Origin: Acidobacteriota bacterium
GTDB lineage: Bacteria > Acidobacteriota > Terriglobia > Terriglobales > Acidobacteriaceae
Assembly: GCA_016196065.1 (NCBI GenBank)
Contig: JACPYL010000010.1
Location: 1,240,001 to 1,304,000 of the forward strand
DNA: 64,000 bases
Direction: 5' to 3'
The notes under the pieces are model-generated. The model ran no database searches and was not told the origin of the DNA. It saw only the letters and a list, made by a program, of their open reading frames with translations. A program made the translations under genes and the position numbers. Of the stretch, positions 32,951 through 42,285 are shown piece after piece (position 1 is the stretch's first letter; each line of letters opens with the position of its first letter).

Positions 32951-34184
32951 CCAGAAAAAACGCCGCGGCACAGAGATAGAAAGCCCAACTCAAGCCCTTC
33001 ACCTGTCCTACCCAACCGATGGTCAGCGGAGCGAGTGAACTCATCGTCCGTGCTCCGTTATAGGTAAAACCCAAAGCTCGGGCGCGAACCCGTGTAGGAA
33101 AAATTTCGCTGCCGACAATCCCCGAGCCGGAAAAAAATCCGGTGGCAAAGAAGGCGACGACGGTGCCCAGGACCAGCAGAACGGCCTGAGAGCGAGCCAT
33201 CGCATACAAGGGGACCAATAGGGCAGCTGCAAAGGTATACAACATGAAAGACCGGCGGCGGCCAAGATGGTCGGCAACCCATCCGAAACTGGCATATCCA
33301 GGAAACATGCCGAAAAGATTCAGAACAACCAGCAGGGAAGTGGTTCCCATCACGCCGAAGCCGCGGCCACCTTGTTCGACCGGGAGCGAGAGGTACGGGG
33401 GCAGCCACGTAAACAATCCCCACCACCCGAACATCCCGAAGAAATTCAGAAAGAGCAGAGTCAGCGTGCTCTTCAAGTATGGCGGGCGCAGAATGGTGAA
33501 GAATGAGGAGCCATTTTTCCGAGAGGATGTCCTGTCGTCCGGATTTGTCTGCGTGCCTTGGGAAGTCGCTTGTAGGAGCTTTTGCTTTTCCCACATCTCT
33601 GATTCCGGCACGCGGCTTTGAATCCAGAGTGTGAGCAGCGCTGGAAGGATCCCGACAAAGAACACGGCGCGCCAATTTGCATATCGCAAGACGATCCCCG
33701 CGACCAGCGCCGCCATCGCAAAGCCAATCGCCCACGAACTCTGCACCAAAGAAATCGCCTTGGCGCGAAGTTCGTCAGGCCATGTTTCCGCAACGAGTGT
33801 TGCTCCCGTGTTCCATTCTCCACCCATTCCGAGACCGAGAATGAAACGTATGATCGCCAGAGAAACCACGCCGGTGGATAGTCCGGAAGCGAACGAGCAG
33901 AGGGAATACGTCAGAATACTAAGCATCAACGCGCGTTTGCGTCCGATGCGGTCTGCGATGAATCCAAACAGCACGCCACCGATTCCGGAAGCGACCAAAG
34001 TGAGCGTATAGAGCAGGCCTGCGGTCGCTTTCGACATTCCGAAATCGCGCATGACGTGCGCCAGTACCAGCGCGTAGAGCATGGCGTCGAAGGAATCGAG
34101 CATCCATCCGAGGGCAGCGGCGAGGAGGGTGCGACGCTGTCCGGGAGTGGCCTGACGGAGAAGCCGGATGGGGCCAATGGCCAT
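32898..34184 (-). CDS. MFS transporter (metabolite:H+ symporter type)
   Basis: 428 residues, ATG 34184, 12 helices. The loop motif GFIADRIGRKRAL between helices 2 and 3 and LGLGMGGEWNTGATLVAETWPDELRAKA in helix 4 and loop place it in the aromatic acid/sialic acid:H+ symporter branch. Likely imports an organic acid or sugar acid. Converges on and overlaps the DUF2569 gene by 53 bases. Confidence 0.92.
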   Translation of the reverse strand: MAIGPIRLLRQATPGQRRTLLAAALGWMLDSFDAMLYALVLAHVMRDFGMSKATAGLLYTLTLVASGIGGVLFGFIADRIGRKRALMLSILTYSLCSFASGLSTGVVSLAIIRFILGLGMGGEWNTGATLVAETWPDELRAKAISLVQSSWAIGFAMAALVAGIVLRYANWRAVFFVGILPALLTLWIQSRVPESEMWEKQKLLQATSQGTQTNPDDRTSSRKNGSSFFTILRPPYLKSTLTLLFLNFFGMFGWWGLFTWLPPYLSLPVEQGGRGFGVMGTTSLLVVLNLFGMFPGYASFGWVADHLGRRRSFMLYTFAAALLVPLYAMARSQAVLLVLGTVVAFFATGFFSGSGIVGSEIFPTRVRARALGFTYNGARTMSSLAPLTIGWVGQVKGLSWAFYLCAAAFFLASLMATQLPETRGKQLD

Positions 34185-34214
34185 GCGCGGGCGATTGTAG
34201 CAGCAGAGAAGTGA

Positions 34215-35159
34215 TCAGGAATGGGTGTTTAGCCGTCGAAAGTACTTTTGCGCTCGTGTTACATCCCGCCCGATCTGCGCTCTCAAGGCGTCGACGGTCG
34301 GGAATTTGATTTCGTCGCGCAGGCGGTCGAGGAAGTGGAGTTCGACTTCGGTTTCAGCGGTGACATCGAGGGGATGGAAATTCAGAAGGTGGCTTTCGAC
34401 TGCGAACGAGTCAGCCCCAAACGTCGGGCGGTTGCCAACATTGGTCACGGAATCGAAACATTCGTTGCCGACGCGGGTGCGAGTGATGTACACGCCGTCT
34501 TTGGGAATGAGTTCCTCGTAGCGAGCCAGGTTGATCGTGGGAACGGTGTACTTGCTTCCGTAGCCGCGTCCGCGACCGGCTGTGGACAGAATGCTGAAGG
34601 GACGAGCCAGCAAATGCCTGGCTCGGCTGACGCGCCCCTCTTGTATCAGGTGCCGGATGTGGCTGCTGGAGACAGGTTCTCCGCGCAATCGCATTTCGGG
34701 ATAGTCGTGTACAGCGAACCCCATCTCCCCACCGAACTCGCGCAGGGTAGTGATGTTGCCGGATGCTTTGTGTCCGAAATGGAAGTTGTACCCTTCGTGG
34801 ATTTCGCAGGTTCGCAACTTCGCTTTCAGAATATCGTGCGCAAACTGGTGAGGCGTCATCAGCGATAGATCGCGTGAGAAGGGAAGCAGGAGAACCGCAT
34901 CCACTCCTGTGGCAGACAGTAGCCGCAATTTTTCCGGCGAGGGCGTGATCAATTTTAAATTCTTGTCCGGGCGCAGAATGCGCATCGGATGCGGCTCAAA
35001 CGTGACAGCCACCGATTTGGCGCCATTGGTCTTCGCGCGGGAGACGATCTCGCCAAGCACGGCTCGATGAGCGCGGTGAACACCGTCGAAGTTGCCAACG
35101 CTTACCAGCGTCGGCCCGAAGTCGCCGGGGATGTCGCCGAGTTTGTGGAAGACTTGCAT
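34215..35159 (-). CDS. ribF: bifunctional riboflavin kinase/FAD synthetase
   Basis: 314 residues, ATG 35159. N-terminal FAD synthetase domain with GNFDGVHRAH (nucleotidyltransferase HxxH type), FEPHP and SSSHIRHLIQEG; C-terminal riboflavin kinase domain with GRGRGYGSKYTVPTINL and VTNVGNRPTFG. It makes FMN and FAD from riboflavin in the cytoplasm. The kinase PTxN motif reads PTIN, so both activities should be intact. The PhnP-like gene ends 38 bases upstream on the same strand, suggesting one transcription unit with DUF1844. Confidence 0.95.
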   Translation of the reverse strand: MQVFHKLGDIPGDFGPTLVSVGNFDGVHRAHRAVLGEIVSRAKTNGAKSVAVTFEPHPMRILRPDKNLKLITPSPEKLRLLSATGVDAVLLLPFSRDLSLMTPHQFAHDILKAKLRTCEIHEGYNFHFGHKASGNITTLREFGGEMGFAVHDYPEMRLRGEPVSSSHIRHLIQEGRVSRARHLLARPFSILSTAGRGRGYGSKYTVPTINLARYEELIPKDGVYITRTRVGNECFDSVTNVGNRPTFGADSFAVESHLLNFHPLDVTAETEVELHFLDRLRDEIKFPTVDALRAQIGRDVTRAQKYFRRLNTHS

Positions 35160-35197
35160 GGAGGCGTCGATCGTTGTTGGTCGTTCGGTAATGCTGA

Positions 35198-35971
35198 TTA
35201 AATTTCGAATTCCAATTTCATGCCGTCATAAGCGAGTTGCACGCCGGTCGGCAACGATGCATCGGTCTCCTCGTGCGGCAAGTCGTGACAGATGTGCGTA
35301 AAAAACGCGCGCTTTGGTTTCACTTCTTCAACAATCTTCAACGACTGCTCCACCGTGGAGTGCGTCGGGTGCGGTTTGTAGCGCAGTGCATCGAGAAACA
35401 GGATGTCGAGGCCACGCAGTTGGTCCAGTGAACCGGCAGGCACTTCGCTGTGATCGGTCAGGTACGCGGCCGATCCAAAACGGAATCCCATGATTGGTGT
35501 TTCTCCGTGAATCACGGTTACGGGCTCGAAACGCGCCCCGAACAAATCGACGGGACCTTCAATCGGCTTCATTTCCACCTGGGGCAATCCGCCGAATTTG
35601 TAGTCGGCGTCAAAAATGTAACGAAACATTTTTCGCAGAAAATCTACCGCAGCCGGGTCAGCGAAAAGCGGCATTCTTCCTGGCTTGTGCTTGAAACTCA
35701 AAGGCCGCAGATCGTCGATCCCAAGAATGTGGTCGGCGTGGGTATGCGTGTAGAAGACGGCATCGACGCTGGTCAGGTTCTCCCGCAACGCCTGTTCGCG
35801 AAAGTCGGGTGTCGTGTCGATGAGAATATTGTGCCCGCTGTAGCTGACCATCACTGACGGCCGGGTGCGCCGGTCGCGGGGATCGGAAGACCGGCAGACG
35901 GCGCAGTCGCAGCCGATCGTGGGAACCCCCATCGACGTGCCGCTGCCAAGTACCGTCAGTGTCGCCTTCAT
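35198..35971 (-). CDS. MBL-fold metallohydrolase, PhnP-like
   Basis: 257 residues, ATG 35971, whose first base is the last base of the DUF1844 stop (TGATG). The N-terminal GVPTIGCDCAVC motif is the structural zinc site of PhnP-type phosphodiesterases; THTHADHILGIDDLRPL is the catalytic MBL site and THICHDLPHEE the C-terminal His. PhnP cleaves phosphoribosyl cyclic phosphate in phosphonate use, but no phn genes are here, so a more general cyclic phosphodiesterase role is possible. Confidence 0.9.
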   Translation of the reverse strand: MKATLTVLGSGTSMGVPTIGCDCAVCRSSDPRDRRTRPSVMVSYSGHNILIDTTPDFREQALRENLTSVDAVFYTHTHADHILGIDDLRPLSFKHKPGRMPLFADPAAVDFLRKMFRYIFDADYKFGGLPQVEMKPIEGPVDLFGARFEPVTVIHGETPIMGFRFGSAAYLTDHSEVPAGSLDQLRGLDILFLDALRYKPHPTHSTVEQSLKIVEEVKPKRAFFTHICHDLPHEETDASLPTGVQLAYDGMKLEFEI

Positions 35972-36555
35972 CAGCCGTTGGTTCCTGTGATTGGGCTGGG
36001 CGGGTGCGCGAGCGCGTTGGTCACTTCCACGTAAGCCATGCGGAGTTCGTAGAGCGCGTTCTGCATGAAAGCCTGCTCTTTCGCGTTGAGATTTCCTTTG
36101 GTCTTATCGCTCATCATACTGAGCGTGTCGATGGTCTGGCGGGCGCCGATGATGTCCACCTGCGGCGAGCCACCCTGCTCCACCATCAGGCCGAGTTGCA
36201 TCATGGCGGTCATGTAGAGCGAAGCCATGAAGCGCTCGAAGCTGACTTGGAGTTCCTTTGCCGAGTGGCCGCTTTGTTCGACGCGCGCATCCAGTTCGCG
36301 CGCGGATTGCTGGTAGGCATCGTGCTGCGCCTTTTGCTCGCTCGCGCTCGGCAATGGCGGCACGTCGGAAGCCACCGGTTCGGCGGGGGTCGTCGGAACC
36401 GTGACGACTGGAGACGTCGCGACTGGAGCCGGAGCAGAAACTTCGACTGCCGGGATAGCAACTTCTTCTGTCGTTTCGGTGCGGAGTTCGCCATCCGATG
36501 TGAATAAGCGTCGGTCGTTAACCTTGATTTCAGAATCCTTCTTGCGTTCGACCAT
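35971..36555 (-). CDS. DUF1844 family protein
   Basis: 194 residues from ATG 36555 (CGGAGA upstream); a longer frame lacks a ribosome-binding site. N-terminal 70 residues are Pro/Ala/Val-rich and probably disordered. The C-terminal DUF1844 part (FERFMASLYMTAMMQLGLM ... ARQTIDTLSMMSDKTKGNLNAKEQAFMQNALYELRMAYVEVT) is helical. Function unknown. Its stop overlaps the metallohydrolase start, and ribF follows; this order is the context worth noting. Confidence 0.88.
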   Translation of the reverse strand: MVERKKDSEIKVNDRRLFTSDGELRTETTEEVAIPAVEVSAPAPVATSPVVTVPTTPAEPVASDVPPLPSASEQKAQHDAYQQSARELDARVEQSGHSAKELQVSFERFMASLYMTAMMQLGLMVEQGGSPQVDIIGARQTIDTLSMMSDKTKGNLNAKEQAFMQNALYELRMAYVEVTNALAHPPSPITGTNG

Positions 36556-36625
36556 AGTTAAATTCTCCGTAGACAAGCGGCTCGCCGCGTCTCGTGCCAC
36601 GTAAACAAATGCCGCAACGAACGGG

Positions 36626-37645
36626 TCACGATGCGGATACGATTGGAACCGGTACAACTCTCAGGCGGCTATCACCGACCGTGATTTCTTTTCCCGCCGC
36701 TTCGCGTCGCAAGTATCCGAGTGCAGCAGCAAAATCTCCACCGGGAAAAGGCAGCACAACGCTGCTCGTAACTTCGCCCACTTCTTTTCCATCCGCGAGA
36801 ATCTTGCTGCTCGGTTCCGGTAGCGGACCTTCCACAGCAAAAGCGGTGAACTGTCGATGAACCGCGCCTCGCGACCGAATCCGTTCCACGATTTCCTGTC
36901 CGAGATAGCAGCCTTTTGTGAAATTTAAGGCGCGAGTCTGGCCGGTTTCCTGCGGCAAATCACGATCGCGAATGTCCGTAGCAAATTGCGGGATCCCGCG
37001 CGAGATGCGAAACATATTCAGCGCGGCAGCACTGGTCGGATCTGCACCTGCTTTGACGAGCACGTCCCAGAGTCGGCTGGAATGTTCCGGAGCAACCCAC
37101 ACCTGCCACGATTCTTTCGCTTCTTCTCCCGCCCGCACAACCGTGACCGCCGCCTGCTGCCATTGCGCATCCCCAAATTGCAGGTAAGAGAGTTCTGGTA
37201 CAGGAATGCCGGCACGCTCCAGCACCGCGCGTGACTCGGGACCAGTCAGGCCAATGGCTGCAATCTTCTCGCTGACATCGGTCATTTCGACATCGTCCGC
37301 GATGATGTAGTGGTCAAAGAGTTCCCAGACCTTGTCGCGCTGGCTGCGCTCCATATCGATGAGCAACGATTCGCCGCGATTAAAGGCATAGAGGTCGGCT
37401 TGGATGCGTCCTTGCGCATTCAGCAGGAACGAATAAACCCCATGTCCAGCGGCCAGATCGCGAACGTTGTTCGAGATCATGCCATTCAGCCATCGTGTAC
37501 GGTCCCCGCCGGAGAGCGCAATCTTGGCGCGATCACTGAGGTCGTATAGGCCGCAACCGGAGAGCAGCGCGTTGAATTCCGCGCGGACGTCGCCAGAGCC
37601 CTCGACGGAGCTCAGTTTCGAATCGTCTTGTAAGGCAGTTTTCAC
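36626..37645 (-). CDS. ygfZ: folate-binding YgfZ/GcvT-like protein
   Basis: 339 residues from GTG 37645. The YgfZ signature KGCYLGQE appears as FTKGCYLGQEIVERIRSRG, and the N-terminal half has the GcvT-like aminomethyltransferase fold (LSGGDRTRWLNGMISNNV). YgfZ uses tetrahydrofolate to help repair or assemble certain Fe-S enzymes (MiaB, LipA type). Divergent from the leuB-like gene with a 60-70 base gap that must hold both promoters. Confidence 0.92.
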   Translation of the reverse strand: MKTALQDDSKLSSVEGSGDVRAEFNALLSGCGLYDLSDRAKIALSGGDRTRWLNGMISNNVRDLAAGHGVYSFLLNAQGRIQADLYAFNRGESLLIDMERSQRDKVWELFDHYIIADDVEMTDVSEKIAAIGLTGPESRAVLERAGIPVPELSYLQFGDAQWQQAAVTVVRAGEEAKESWQVWVAPEHSSRLWDVLVKAGADPTSAAALNMFRISRGIPQFATDIRDRDLPQETGQTRALNFTKGCYLGQEIVERIRSRGAVHRQFTAFAVEGPLPEPSSKILADGKEVGEVTSSVVLPFPGGDFAAALGYLRREAAGKEITVGDSRLRVVPVPIVSAS

Positions 37646-37708
37646 GCGTCTTCTTACGATTATAGCGGACTGTCGAGGTAGGTATCGCAGGCCGATTCTG
37701 ATATCTTC

Positions 37709-38785
37709 GTGCGGGTGAGCACTCAGAAACGAATTGCCGTAATTCCCGGCGACGGCATCGGCAAAGAAGTCATTCCGCAAGCCGTGCGGGTACTGGATGC
37801 CGTGGGTGCCGACCTGGCGTTCACCGAGTTCGACTGGGGCGCAGACCGGTACCTGGCCGACAAGACGACTGTCCCGCCAGAGGGCTTTGCCATGCTGGCG
37901 CGAGATTTCGACGCGATCCTCGTGGGTGCATTCGGGGATCCCCGCGTGCCCTCCAACATCCACGCCAAAGAGATACTGCTGGGGATGCGCTTCAAGATGG
38001 ATTTGTATGCGAACGTGCGCCCGGTCCGCCTCATGGATGCTGCGCTTTGCCCGATCAAAGGCGTTGAGCCGAAGGACGTCGATTTTGTTGTGATCCGGGA
38101 AAACACCGAGGGCGTGTATGGCGATCTGGGCGGAGTATTCAAACAGGGAACGCCGGACGAGATCGCGATCCAGGAAGACGTCAATACCCGCAAGGGTGTG
38201 GAGCGCATCCTACGGTATGCATTTGAGTATTGTGTTGCAAATAAGAAGCTAGACGGCTCGCCTCGCAAGCGCGTCCTGCTCTGCGACAAGAGCAATGCGA
38301 TGACCCATGCAGGCGGATTGTGGCAGCGCGTGTTTAAGGAAGTCGGCGGCGAGTTTCCGCAAATTGAAAAACAGCACATGTACGTGGACGCCCTGTGCAT
38401 GCAGATGATCCGCGATCCGCGCGGGTTCGATGTGATCGTCACGAACAACATGTTCGGCGACATCATCACCGACATTGCGGCCGGGTTGCAGGGCGGGCTC
38501 GGAATGGCGGCGAGCGGAAATCTCCATCCCGGCCGGACGTCGATGTTCGAGCCGGTGCACGGGTCGGCGCCTCCGATCGCAGGCAAGAATATTGCAAACC
38601 CGTTCGGCGCGATTCTGACTGCCGCGATGATGCTGGCGCATCTGGGATTCCCTGCGCAATCGGCAAAGATCGAAGCAGCGGTTCTCGAGGCGGTGCGCCA
38701 GAAGAAGACCACGGTCGATATCGGCGGACCGTTGGGGACGCGCGAAGCGGGCGACTGGGTGGCGCAGCGCGTGGCGCAGAGCTAA
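37709..38785 (+). CDS. 3-isopropylmalate/isocitrate-type dehydrogenase
   Basis: 358 residues from GTG 37709 (GTG 37715 also fits). Beta-decarboxylating dehydrogenase family: IPGDGIGKEV, RENTEGVYGDLGG, VTNNMFGDIITD and FEPVHGSAPPIAGKNIANP. The phrase MDLYANVRPVRL fits the isopropylmalate or tartrate dehydrogenase branch better than isocitrate dehydrogenase. It would oxidise a 3-substituted malate with NAD+ and release CO2; without leuACD genes nearby, LeuB is only probable. Confidence 0.88.
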   Translation: MRVSTQKRIAVIPGDGIGKEVIPQAVRVLDAVGADLAFTEFDWGADRYLADKTTVPPEGFAMLARDFDAILVGAFGDPRVPSNIHAKEILLGMRFKMDLYANVRPVRLMDAALCPIKGVEPKDVDFVVIRENTEGVYGDLGGVFKQGTPDEIAIQEDVNTRKGVERILRYAFEYCVANKKLDGSPRKRVLLCDKSNAMTHAGGLWQRVFKEVGGEFPQIEKQHMYVDALCMQMIRDPRGFDVIVTNNMFGDIITDIAAGLQGGLGMAASGNLHPGRTSMFEPVHGSAPPIAGKNIANPFGAILTAAMMLAHLGFPAQSAKIEAAVLEAVRQKKTTVDIGGPLGTREAGDWVAQRVAQS

Positions 38786-38791
38786 AACTCA

Positions 38792-39109
38792 ATGACTGGG
38801 AAATTCAGAGCCTATGTTGGTGACCCCGACTTCCACGATGGCACTATCAAGGTAGTTCGCTCGGACCTCACGGAAGTATGCGTCGAGATTGTCGGGCACA
38901 GCGGTGCCGTATACATCACTCGATTTGCGGGAGTCGAATCGGTCGTATCGCACAACCCCGAAGGCATGCTGCTTTACGCATTGTGCGAAATGGAGGCAGT
39001 CATGCCATTGCGCCGATTCCACTTCGCCAACTCCTACATGCCAGACGATGAGGGCGGTGACTCCAGGCTGGAAATCAGCGCTCGCACTTTTTCTGTCGAG
39101 AAAATGTAA
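38792..39109 (+). CDS. small conserved-looking protein, unknown function
   Basis: 105 residues, ATG 38792, six bases after the leuB-like stop, same strand. Mixed alpha/beta composition (GTIKVVRSDLTEVCVEIVGHSGAVYITRF), no signal peptide or membrane segment. Codon use looks like that of its neighbours. No family recognised. Confidence 0.7.
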   Translation: MTGKFRAYVGDPDFHDGTIKVVRSDLTEVCVEIVGHSGAVYITRFAGVESVVSHNPEGMLLYALCEMEAVMPLRRFHFANSYMPDDEGGDSRLEISARTFSVEKM

Positions 39110-39131
39110 GGCACCAGTGCGGAGTATGTAC

Positions 39132-39761
39132 TTACGTCTTGCTACCCGCCAGCAGAGCCAGTTCCCGCCATTTCCAATGACAATCAACGTCTATGAATCC
39201 AATCTCGCGCAGCCATCGCAATTGGATTTCTACATCCAGAAGCTGGTTCGACGGGTCCTCCGTTTCGGGTGTGGTTCCGATCCGGTGCAGGAATTCATCG
39301 TGCAGCTTTGGCGTCGGGGAGGCGACGTGCTCCAGATTGCAGAAAACGCCTCCATGGTTCAGTAATCCATAAATTTCGGAATAGAGGGTTCGCTTGCGTT
39401 CGTGACCAACGTGATGAATTGCGAAACTGGAAATGACGGCATCAAACTTGCCCAGCTCAGGCAGATGGCCATCGAGGTTGTGAGGTACGACGACAACGGA
39501 ACGGTCGTTGGCAAAGCGCGCCTTGGCGGCTTCTACCATGGCGGGCGAGAAGTCAATTGCGACCGCTTCCGTCTCCGGATGTCTATGTTTCGCCAGAGCT
39601 AGCAGTCGCCCATCTCCCGTACCCAAGTCGAGAATGCGGCGCACGCGGGGGGTAAGGAACTCGATCAAACACGATTCGCCCTCGGTGCGGTGAGGAATCG
39701 AGTCGGCTCGTTCGAGATATTCCAGGGCGTGTTCGGTTTGGCTCCAGAGGTTGACGGCCAT
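39132..39761 (-). CDS. class I SAM-dependent methyltransferase
   Basis: 209 residues, ATG 39761. Rossmann SAM motif ILDLGTGDGRLLAL, acidic DF after strand 2 (AIDFSPAMVEAA), FDAVISSFAIHHV and LLNHGGVFCNLEHV. Tyr-rich N-terminus and typical length for the UbiE/COQ5-like or trans-aconitate-type methyltransferases. Substrate unknown. Divergent from the peptidase gene with 23 bases between starts. Confidence 0.9.
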   Translation of the reverse strand: MAVNLWSQTEHALEYLERADSIPHRTEGESCLIEFLTPRVRRILDLGTGDGRLLALAKHRHPETEAVAIDFSPAMVEAAKARFANDRSVVVVPHNLDGHLPELGKFDAVISSFAIHHVGHERKRTLYSEIYGLLNHGGVFCNLEHVASPTPKLHDEFLHRIGTTPETEDPSNQLLDVEIQLRWLREIGFIDVDCHWKWRELALLAGSKT

Positions 39762-39784
39762 GGAAAAGTATAAACTCGCATTCC

Positions 39785-41287
39785 ATGGACCTGGCCAAAA
39801 GATTCTCGCAAAGCTCCCGAAGATTCTGTCTTAGCCTCGCTCTACCCATGCTTGTTGCGGGCGCGCTCTGGGGTCAAGCAGGGCTCGGGGATGCTGGTCC
39901 CCAGGGCGAGCCTCCCGCCGACCGCCGCTCTGCGCAACCCGCTCCTGCCGTTCCCGGGACGACCATCTCTCCGCAAGACGCGACGGATCTCTTCAAGTCG
40001 GTCGACGAGATCTTGAAGTTTGCCAGCGAAGAAACGAAGCTCCCCATCAAGGATGAAGTAAAGCGGCGGTTAGTGGACCGCGGTGAGGTCCAGGCCTTCG
40101 TAGAGAAAAACATGAAGGAGGACAAGGACACACAGCGCCTGCAGCGTTCGGAGGTCGTGCTGAAGAAGTTTGGATTGCTGCCTCGCAATTTCGATCTGCA
40201 AACATTCCTGATCGCGCTGCTCAAAGAGCAAGTCGCGGGGTACTACGATCCCAAGACCAGGACGGTGAACCTGCTGAATTGGGTCGAGGCGGAGGTGCAG
40301 CGTCCAGTGCTGGCGCATGAGCTGACGCACGCGTTGCAGGACCAGTCCTTTGGTTTGGAAAAATGGATGCGAGCAGGAGTGCCGGATTCCGGCCACGCGA
40401 GTGAGCCCTCACCGGAGGATATCGTTACGGACGAGGTCCAGACAGCGCGGCAGGCGGTGGTCGAAGGACAGGCGATGGTGACGCTTCTGGATTACACGCT
40501 GGCGCCTACCGGCAAGACCATGCTCGACTTGCCACAGATTGCCGACGCCCTGAAGCAAGGCATGCTGGTCGGAACCGCCGACACTCCAACCTTCCAGAGC
40601 GCGCCGATTTTTCTGAAAGACACGATGACATTTCCCTATCGTTACGGGATGGACTTCACTGCCGCATTGCTGAAAGCCGGAGGGAAAGGCTTGGCATTCG
40701 CCGGAGCACTCAACAATCCCCCTCACAGTACGCGCGAGATCATGGAGCCCGACACGTATCTCGCGCACGAGAAACTCGATCCCATCAAAATGCTCGATTT
40801 TGATAAGGATTTCAAAAACTACGCCCGCTTCGATATCGGCGCGATCGGCGAGTTCGATGTCGCGGTCCTGGTGGAGCAGTACGCCGGTGGCGACAAAGCG
40901 CGGGAACTATATCCACACTGGCGCGGAGGGTACTACTTCGCCGGTCGTCCGAAAGGCGACAAGTCTGCGCCGCTGGGACTTCTGTATGCCTCGCGCTGGT
41001 CCAGTTCCGAAAAGGCTGCCGAGTTCGCGGCCGTGTATGCAAAGGCGCTGGCGCAGCGCTACCAGCGTCCGCGGGCCTTGGGCGCGGATGGCAAAGTCAG
41101 CGACAACGCTCCGCCCGTCGATTCCTGGCGCACGCTGCGCGGCCGTCATGCATGGCTGACGGAAGAAGGACCAGTGGTGATCGAAGTCCGCGGCGATGCT
41201 GTATTGATCAGCGAGAGTTTGGATCAGGACACGACGAAGCGGGTTACGGAAGACTTCTGGAACGGAACGACGGAAAAAAAGAAGTAG
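39785..41287 (+). CDS. secreted HExxH metallopeptidase-like protein
   Basis: 500 residues, ATG 39785. Signal peptide ending near ALWGQ, a Pro/Ala linker, a helical region, then the zinc motif HELTHALQDQ with His178, Glu179 and His182; a Glu in AVVEGQAMVTLLDY about 50 residues later is a plausible third ligand (gluzincin type). The preceding EQVAGYYDPKTRTVNLL strand fits. The C-terminal 250 residues show no other domain I recognise, apart from a WRTLRGRHAWLTEEGPVVIEV strand. Likely periplasmic; substrate unknown. Confidence 0.8.
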   Translation: MDLAKRFSQSSRRFCLSLALPMLVAGALWGQAGLGDAGPQGEPPADRRSAQPAPAVPGTTISPQDATDLFKSVDEILKFASEETKLPIKDEVKRRLVDRGEVQAFVEKNMKEDKDTQRLQRSEVVLKKFGLLPRNFDLQTFLIALLKEQVAGYYDPKTRTVNLLNWVEAEVQRPVLAHELTHALQDQSFGLEKWMRAGVPDSGHASEPSPEDIVTDEVQTARQAVVEGQAMVTLLDYTLAPTGKTMLDLPQIADALKQGMLVGTADTPTFQSAPIFLKDTMTFPYRYGMDFTAALLKAGGKGLAFAGALNNPPHSTREIMEPDTYLAHEKLDPIKMLDFDKDFKNYARFDIGAIGEFDVAVLVEQYAGGDKARELYPHWRGGYYFAGRPKGDKSAPLGLLYASRWSSSEKAAEFAAVYAKALAQRYQRPRALGADGKVSDNAPPVDSWRTLRGRHAWLTEEGPVVIEVRGDAVLISESLDQDTTKRVTEDFWNGTTEKKK

Positions 41288-41374
41288 CGGGAAAATGGGT
41301 TTGTATCGATGACGTCGTACGGATTTAGCCCTCTGCAATCCTACGTCTAACCTCTGCCCTCGGCGCTGACCTTG

Positions 41375-41380
41375 TATAAT
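41375..41380 (+). promoter_or_regulatory. probable -10 element of mtnP
   Basis: Consensus TATAAT, 42 bases before the mtnP start; no convincing -35 hexamer at the expected distance. Confidence 0.4.
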
Positions 41381-41421
41381 CACGGGTTCTGCAGTCACTT
41401 CCACAATCATCAGGAGAGCGC

Positions 41422-42282
41422 TTGCAGCAAGCGGAGATTGGCATCATCGGCGGCAGTGGTTTGTACCACATGCCTGGTTTCACGGATGCGCGTGAGGTCC
41501 AACAGGAGACTCCCTTTGGTTCGCCCTCTGATGCCTACATTCTTGGCAAACTAGAAGGGCGCAGTGTGGCATTCTTGGCGCGCCATGCCCGTGGACACAA
41601 GTTGCTCCCCACCGAACTGAATTTTCGCGCCAATATTTACGGATTCAAGCAACTCGGCGTGGAACGGATCGTGTCGGTGTCGGCGGTGGGATCGTTGAAG
41701 GAAGAGCATAAGCCGCTCGACTTCGTCATCCCCGACCAATTTTTCGACCGCACCCGGCATCGCGTCGATACTTTTTTCGGCGATGGCCTGGTGGCTCATG
41801 TGGGCTTCGGCGATCCGGTATGCGGCGAAATGGCTCGCGTGGTCGAAGGCGCATGCAAAAGCGTTGCGGTGAATGGCAAGCGGGGCGGGACATACGTCTG
41901 CATGGAAGGTCCGCAGTTTTCGACCAAGGCGGAGTCCAACGTTTATCGCAGTTGGGGCGCGGATGTTATCGGTATGACTAATCTGCAGGAAGCGAAACTC
42001 GCTCGCGAAGCCGAGATTTGCTATGTCACGGTTGCCATGGTGACGGATTACGACTGCTGGCATCCGCACCATGATTCGGTGACGGTGGATCAGATTGTCG
42101 CCGTGCTGGTGAAGAACGCTGAAAATGCGGCGAAGGTCGTTCGCGCGACGGTTGCGGGATTGCCAAAGACGAGGTCCTGTAAGTGCGGATCGGCTTTGGC
42201 GCATGCCATCCTCACGGAGCGCGGAAAGATTCCGGCGGCAACCAAAGAGAAATTGAAGCTGATTGTTGGAAAGTACGTGTAA
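41422..42282 (+). CDS. mtnP: S-methyl-5'-thioadenosine phosphorylase
   Basis: 286 residues from TTG 41422, with AGGAG upstream. Nucleoside phosphorylase family 2 signatures: IGIIGGSGLYHMPG, LARHARGHKLLPTELNFRANIYGFK, MEGPQFSTKAESNVYRSWGADVIGMTNLQEAKLAREAEICY, and the Asp in VTDYDCWH that separates purine base recognition. Cleaves methylthioadenosine with phosphate to adenine and methylthioribose-1-phosphate, recycling the by-product of polyamine or autoinducer synthesis. A PfkB kinase follows, a common partner. Confidence 0.95.
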   Translation: MQQAEIGIIGGSGLYHMPGFTDAREVQQETPFGSPSDAYILGKLEGRSVAFLARHARGHKLLPTELNFRANIYGFKQLGVERIVSVSAVGSLKEEHKPLDFVIPDQFFDRTRHRVDTFFGDGLVAHVGFGDPVCGEMARVVEGACKSVAVNGKRGGTYVCMEGPQFSTKAESNVYRSWGADVIGMTNLQEAKLAREAEICYVTVAMVTDYDCWHPHHDSVTVDQIVAVLVKNAENAAKVVRATVAGLPKTRSCKCGSALAHAILTERGKIPAATKEKLKLIVGKYV

Positions 42283-42285
42283 GCA

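Noticed and set aside
37646-37963. Longer version of the ygfZ gene starting at 37963
   Set aside because: The extra 106 residues are antisense to the leuB-like gene; GTG 37645 gives the normal YgfZ length.
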